Shown here one piece after another: positions 60,427 through 64,000 of a stretch of DNA of 64,000 nt. The translations under genes and the position numbers were made by a program. The stretch lies in contig NZ_LUAX01000002.1 in assembly GCF_001695575.1 (NCBI RefSeq), positions 62,001-126,000 on the forward strand, given 5' to 3'. This stretch comes from Vibrio europaeus. Its GTDB lineage: Bacteria > Pseudomonadota > Gammaproteobacteria > Enterobacterales > Vibrionaceae. A model generated the notes under the pieces. That model ran no database searches, was not told the origin of the DNA, and saw only the letters and a program-made list of their open reading frames with translations. Position 1 is the stretch's first letter. Each line of letters opens with the position of its first letter.

Positions 60427-60549
60427 TGCCGCGGGAACCCTCGCGGCGCTACTCTAGTTCCTATGCGCAAGCCTAGGAACTATTGCTATATCTAGGGCCT
60501 GTGAAAATTGGTCTATTATGGATAAAAACTGCCTAGAAATAGCAATAGT
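60427..60549 (+). promoter_or_regulatory. rpsG-fusA intercistronic RNA structure
   Basis: Three stems can form. Stem 1 is GCCGCG with CGCGGC (60428-60447). Stem 2 is a perfect 9-bp TAGTTCCTA/TAGGAACTA (60455-60463 and 60474-60482). Stem 3 is a perfect 11-bp ACTATTGCTAT (60479-60489) with ATAGCAATAGT (60539-60549), extended inside by TCTAGG with CCTAGA after one mismatch. Stems 2 and 3 share 60479-60482. Stem 3 ends 12 bases before the fusA ribosome-binding site. Confidence 0.65.
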
Positions 60550-60572
60550 CCCTAATTCAAGAGGATTCAATC

Positions 60573-62675
60573 GTGGCTCGTAAAACACCTATTGAGCGCT
60601 ACCGTAATATTGGTATCGTCGCTCACGTAGACGCAGGTAAAACAACCACAAGTGAACGTATTCTGTTCTATACTGGTCTTTCTCATAAAATCGGTGAAGT
60701 TCACGATGGCGCTGCTACCATGGACTGGATGGAGCAGGAGCAAGAGCGTGGTATCACAATCACCTCTGCGGCAACCACAACTTTCTGGCGTGGTATGGAT
60801 GCACAATTCCAAGACCACCGCATCAACATTATCGATACTCCTGGACACGTTGATTTCACGATCGAAGTAGAGCGTTCACTGCGAGTACTTGATGGTGCCG
60901 TTGTTGTGTTCTGTGGTTCATCGGGTGTTGAACCTCAATCTGAAACTGTATGGCGTCAAGCTGACAAGTACCACGTTCCTCGTATGGTATTTGTCAACAA
61001 GATGGACCGTGCAGGTGCTGACTTCCTACGCGTTGTTGATCAAATCAAAAACCGTCTTGGTGCGAACCCTGTTCCTATCCAACTTAACGTTGGTGCGGAA
61101 GATGACTTCAAGGGTGTTATTGACCTAATCAAGATGAAGATGATCAACTGGAGTGAAGCTGACCAAGGTACAACCTTCACTTACGAAGAGATTCCTGCAG
61201 ACATGCAAGAGCTTGCTGAAGAGTGGCACAACAACCTAGTTGAGTCAGCGGCAGAAGCTAGCGAAGAGCTAATGGACAAGTATCTTGAAGAAGGCGAACT
61301 AACGGAAGCTGAAATCAAGCAAGCACTGCGTACACGCACACTAAATAACGAAATCGTACTGGCTACTTGTGGTAGTGCGTTCAAGAACAAAGGTGTTCAA
61401 GCGGTACTCGATGCAGTGGTTGAATTCTTGCCATCACCAATCGACGTTCCAGCGATTAAAGGTGTGGATGATAACGAGAAAGAAGTTGAGCGTCATGCAG
61501 ACGACAACGAACCGTTCTCAGCATTAGCATTCAAGATCGCAACAGACCCATTCGTAGGGACGCTGACCTTTATGCGTGTTTACTCTGGTGTGGTGAACTC
61601 TGGCGACGCCGTCTACAACTCTGTGAAGCAGAAGAAAGAACGCTTTGGTCGTATCGTACAGATGCACTCAAACAAGCGTGACGAAATTAAAGAAGTTCGC
61701 GCGGGCGATATTGCAGCAGCAATCGGCCTTAAAGACGTGACAACAGGCGACACGTTATGTGACCAGAACCACAAAGTGATTCTGGAACGCATGGAGTTCC
61801 CTGATCCGGTAATTCAGATCGCGGTAGAGCCTCGCTCTGTTGCCGATCAAGAGAAGATGGGTATTGCACTAGGTAAACTAGCGGCAGAAGATCCATCATT
61901 CCGCGTAGAAACGGACGACGAAACAGGTCAGACACTGATCTCTGGTATGGGTGAGCTTCACCTAGATATCATCGTTGATCGTATGAAACGTGAATTCAGC
62001 GTTGACTGTAATGTTGGTAAGCCTCAGGTTGCGTACCGTGAAACAATCCGTGGCAACGCGGAAGTTGAAGGTAAATTTGTACGTCAATCTGGTGGTCGTG
62101 GTCAGTATGGTCACGTATGGATCAAACTGGAGCCATCTGAACCTGGCGAAGGTTTTGTCTTTGTTGACGAAATTGTGGGTGGTGTTGTTCCTAAGGAATA
62201 CATCAGCTCGGTAGCGAAAGGTATCGAGGAGCAAATGAACAGCGGTGTTCTAGCGGGTTATCCTGTACTAGATATCAAAGCCACTCTGTTTGATGGTTCT
62301 TACCACGATGTTGACTCTAACGAGATGGCGTTTAAGATCGCTGGCTCGATGGCATTCAAGAAGGGTTCATTAGAAGCACAGCCTGTTCTTCTTGAGCCAA
62401 TGATGAATGTTGAAGTAACCACTCCTGAAGATTGGATGGGTGATGTTGTTGGTGACCTTAACCGCCGTCGCGGTATGATCGAAGGTATGGACGATGGTGT
62501 GGCTGGTATTAAGATCATCCGCGCTCAAGTACCACTATCTGAGATGTTTGGTTACGCAACTGACCTTCGTTCTGCAACTCAAGGCCGTGCGTCTTACTCT
62601 ATGGAGTTTAACGAGTACGCTGAAGTACCGAAAAACTTTGCAGATAAAATCATGGCGGACCGTGGTTACATATAA
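60573..62675 (+). CDS. fusA: Elongation factor G
   Basis: A GTPase that drives translocation and, with RRF, ribosome recycling. The 700-aa product has G1 AHVDAGKTT (about residues 17-25), G3 DTPGHVDF, G4 NKMD and the five-domain layout, including [12 protein letters not shown] in domain IV. The start is GTG at 60573 with GAGG 8 nt upstream. It follows rpsG after a structured 156-bp gap and precedes tufA. Confidence 0.98.
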   Translation: MARKTPIERYRNIGIVAHVDAGKTTTSERILFYTGLSHKIGEVHDGAATMDWMEQEQERGITITSAATTTFWRGMDAQFQDHRINIIDTPGHVDFTIEVERSLRVLDGAVVVFCGSSGVEPQSETVWRQADKYHVPRMVFVNKMDRAGADFLRVVDQIKNRLGANPVPIQLNVGAEDDFKGVIDLIKMKMINWSEADQGTTFTYEEIPADMQELAEEWHNNLVESAAEASEELMDKYLEEGELTEAEIKQALRTRTLNNEIVLATCGSAFKNKGVQAVLDAVVEFLPSPIDVPAIKGVDDNEKEVERHADDNEPFSALAFKIATDPFVGTLTFMRVYSGVVNSGDAVYNSVKQKKERFGRIVQMHSNKRDEIKEVRAGDIAAAIGLKDVTTGDTLCDQNHKVILERMEFPDPVIQIAVEPRSVADQEKMGIALGKLAAEDPSFRVETDDETGQTLISGMGELHLDIIVDRMKREFSVDCNVGKPQVAYRETIRGNAEVEGKFVRQSGGRGQYGHVWIKLEPSEPGEGFVFVDEIVGGVVPKEYISSVAKGIEEQMNSGVLAGYPVLDIKATLFDGSYHDVDSNEMAFKIAGSMAFKKGSLEAQPVLLEPMMNVEVTTPEDWMGDVVGDLNRRRGMIEGMDDGVAGIKIIRAQVPLSEMFGYATDLRSATQGRASYSMEFNEYAEVPKNFADKIMADRGYI

Positions 62676-62824
62676 ACGCATTGAACTAAAAAAAGTCTAG
62701 CTTTTTTTAAAGATCAATGCGTCCAAATATTGCGCTGACATGCGTTGGCGCATAAAATAGCAAATTCTGGCGCGTCTCGATCAATTCGGATCGTGGCGAA
62801 TCATAACTAGGAAGGAACACGATC

Positions 62825-64000
62825 GTGTCTAAAGAAAAATTTGAACGTACTAAACCGCACGTTAACGTTGGTACTATCGGCCACGTTGACCACGGTAAAA
62901 CAACTCTAACTGCTGCAATCTGTACTACTCTTTCAAAAGTGTACGGCGGTGAAGCGAAAGACTTCGCATCTATCGATAACGCTCCAGAAGAGCGTGAGCG
63001 CGGTATCACAATCGCAACTTCTCACGTTGAGTACGACACTCCAACTCGTCACTACGCACACGTAGACTGTCCAGGACACGCGGATTATGTTAAAAACATG
63101 ATCACAGGTGCTGCACAGATGGACGGTGGTATCCTAGTTGTTGCTGCGACAGATGGCCCAATGCCACAAACTCGTGAGCACATCCTACTAGGCCGTCAGG
63201 TTGGTATCCCATACATCATCGTATTCATGAACAAATGTGACATGGTTGACGATGAAGAGCTACTAGAACTAGTAGAAATGGAAGTTCGTGAACTTCTATC
63301 TGAGTACGATTTCCCAGGTGATGACCTACCAGTTATCCAAGGTTCTGCACTAGGCGCACTAAACGGCGAGAAGCAGTGGGAAGATAAAATTGTTGAGCTT
63401 GCAGAAGCACTAGACAACTACATCCCAGAGCCAGAGCGTGCAATCGATCTGCCATTCCTAATGCCTATCGAAGACGTATTCTCAATCCAAGGTCGTGGTA
63501 CAGTAGTAACTGGTCGTATCGAGCGCGGTATCCTAAACGTAGGTGACGAAGTAGAAATCGTTGGTATCAAAGAGACAACAGTAACGACATGTACTGGTGT
63601 TGAGATGTTCCGTAAGCTTCTAGACGAAGGTCGTGCGGGTGAGAACGTTGGTGCACTTCTACGTGGTACTAAGCGTGACGAAGTAGAGCGTGGTCAAGTA
63701 CTAGCAGCTCCTAAGTCAATCAACCCACACACTAAGTTTGAATCTGAAGTATACGTACTGTCTAAAGATGAAGGTGGTCGTCACACTCCATTCTTCAAAG
63801 GCTACCGTCCACAGTTCTACTTCCGTACAACTGACGTAACTGGTAACATCGAGCTACCAGAAGGCGTAGAAATGGTAATGCCAGGCGATAACATCAAGAT
63901 GACTGTTGAACTAATCGCTCCAATCGCGATGGACGAAGGTCTACGTTTCGCAATCCGCGAAGGTGGCCGTACAGTTGGTGCTGGTGTTGTTGCTAAGATC
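62825..64000 (+). CDS. tufA: Elongation factor Tu (tufA copy), cut by window end
   Basis: Second EF-Tu gene, last of the str operon. The first 392 of an expected 394 codons are present, and the window stops at the codon for Ile of the final KIFA. The start is GTG at 62825 (ATG in tufB), with AAGGA upstream. The sequence is nearly identical to tufB at 12971-14155. The few differences (for example ACG/ACT and GCA/GCT codons) lie mainly in the first 120 bp, plus two near codons 305 and 340. Confidence 0.97.
   Translation, partial: MSKEKFERTKPHVNVGTIGHVDHGKTTLTAAICTTLSKVYGGEAKDFASIDNAPEERERGITIATSHVEYDTPTRHYAHVDCPGHADYVKNMITGAAQMDGGILVVAATDGPMPQTREHILLGRQVGIPYIIVFMNKCDMVDDEELLELVEMEVRELLSEYDFPGDDLPVIQGSALGALNGEKQWEDKIVELAEALDNYIPEPERAIDLPFLMPIEDVFSIQGRGTVVTGRIERGILNVGDEVEIVGIKETTVTTCTGVEMFRKLLDEGRAGENVGALLRGTKRDEVERGQVLAAPKSINPHTKFESEVYVLSKDEGGRHTPFFKGYRPQFYFRTTDVTGNIELPEGVEMVMPGDNIKMTVELIAPIAMDEGLRFAIREGGRTVGAGVVAKI

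Noticed and set aside
62686..62711. Hairpin between fusA and tufA as a terminator
   Set aside because: The stem is almost entirely A-T pairs (AAAAAAAG with CTTTTTTT), so it is weak. The genes are normally co-transcribed.

Overview
The window looks like a stretch of the large chromosome of a Vibrio species. The grounds are the gene set and order, protein sequences close to Vibrio and E. coli orthologues, moderate GC, Vibrio-like dense tRNA arrays, and GC-rich discriminators behind strong sigma70 promoters. It is core genome. I saw no transposase, integrase, phage gene, CRISPR array, toxin-antitoxin pair or defence gene.

Layout. (1) 1-9944: end of fieF, pfkA, a Dcu-type C4-dicarboxylate transporter, an MgtC-like membrane protein, an orphan type IV pilin-like gene overlapping epmB, divergent efp, menA, rraA, a MATE exporter and tpiA. 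(2) 9945-12219: a tautomerase-family gene, a DUF805 gene, a composite repeat element and coaA. (3) 12384-26520: tRNA Thr-Tyr-Gly-Thr, tufB, secE-nusG, rplKA, rplJL and rpoBC, the classical translation/transcription block with its L10 leader and rplL-rpoB attenuator. (4) 26470-42730: a second repeat element, rsd, nudC, hemE, a TetR regulator, a DHH phosphoesterase, envC, gpmI, an EamA transporter, a chemoreceptor, a DASS anion transporter, psd, rsgA, orn and a lipoprotein. (5) 42989-44526: eight tRNA genes (five Gly-GCC, three initiator Met), then a 0.5-kb non-coding region with paired DnaA boxes and an IHF-type site. (6) 44527-54990: queG, then tsaE-amiB-mutL-miaA-hfq-hflX-hflKC. (7) 55007-64000: yjeT, slyX, a WD40 lipoprotein, fkpA, yheO-tusDCB, and the str operon rpsL-rpsG-fusA-tufA, with tufA cut by the window end 9 bases short of its expected stop.

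Together these genes serve ribosome and RNA polymerase synthesis, elongation factors and their modification (EF-P with EpmB), tRNA modification (QueG, TsaE, MiaA, TusBCD), cell-wall splitting (AmiB, EnvC) and membrane quality control (HflKC).

The most interesting signals are non-coding. The gap between the tRNA-Gly cluster and queG (44192-44475) carries two perfect inverted DnaA boxes, an IHF consensus match and further weaker DnaA boxes, in the same gene neighbourhood that holds datA in E. coli. I read it as a candidate Vibrio datA-like replication-control site. Two convergent intergenic regions (11054-11290 and 26535-26838) carry related composite elements with 8-bp tandem arrays. The rplK and rplJ promoters sit inside inverted repeats. 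The rpsG-fusA gap can form several alternative RNA hairpins. The two tuf genes are near-identical direct repeats about 50 kb apart.
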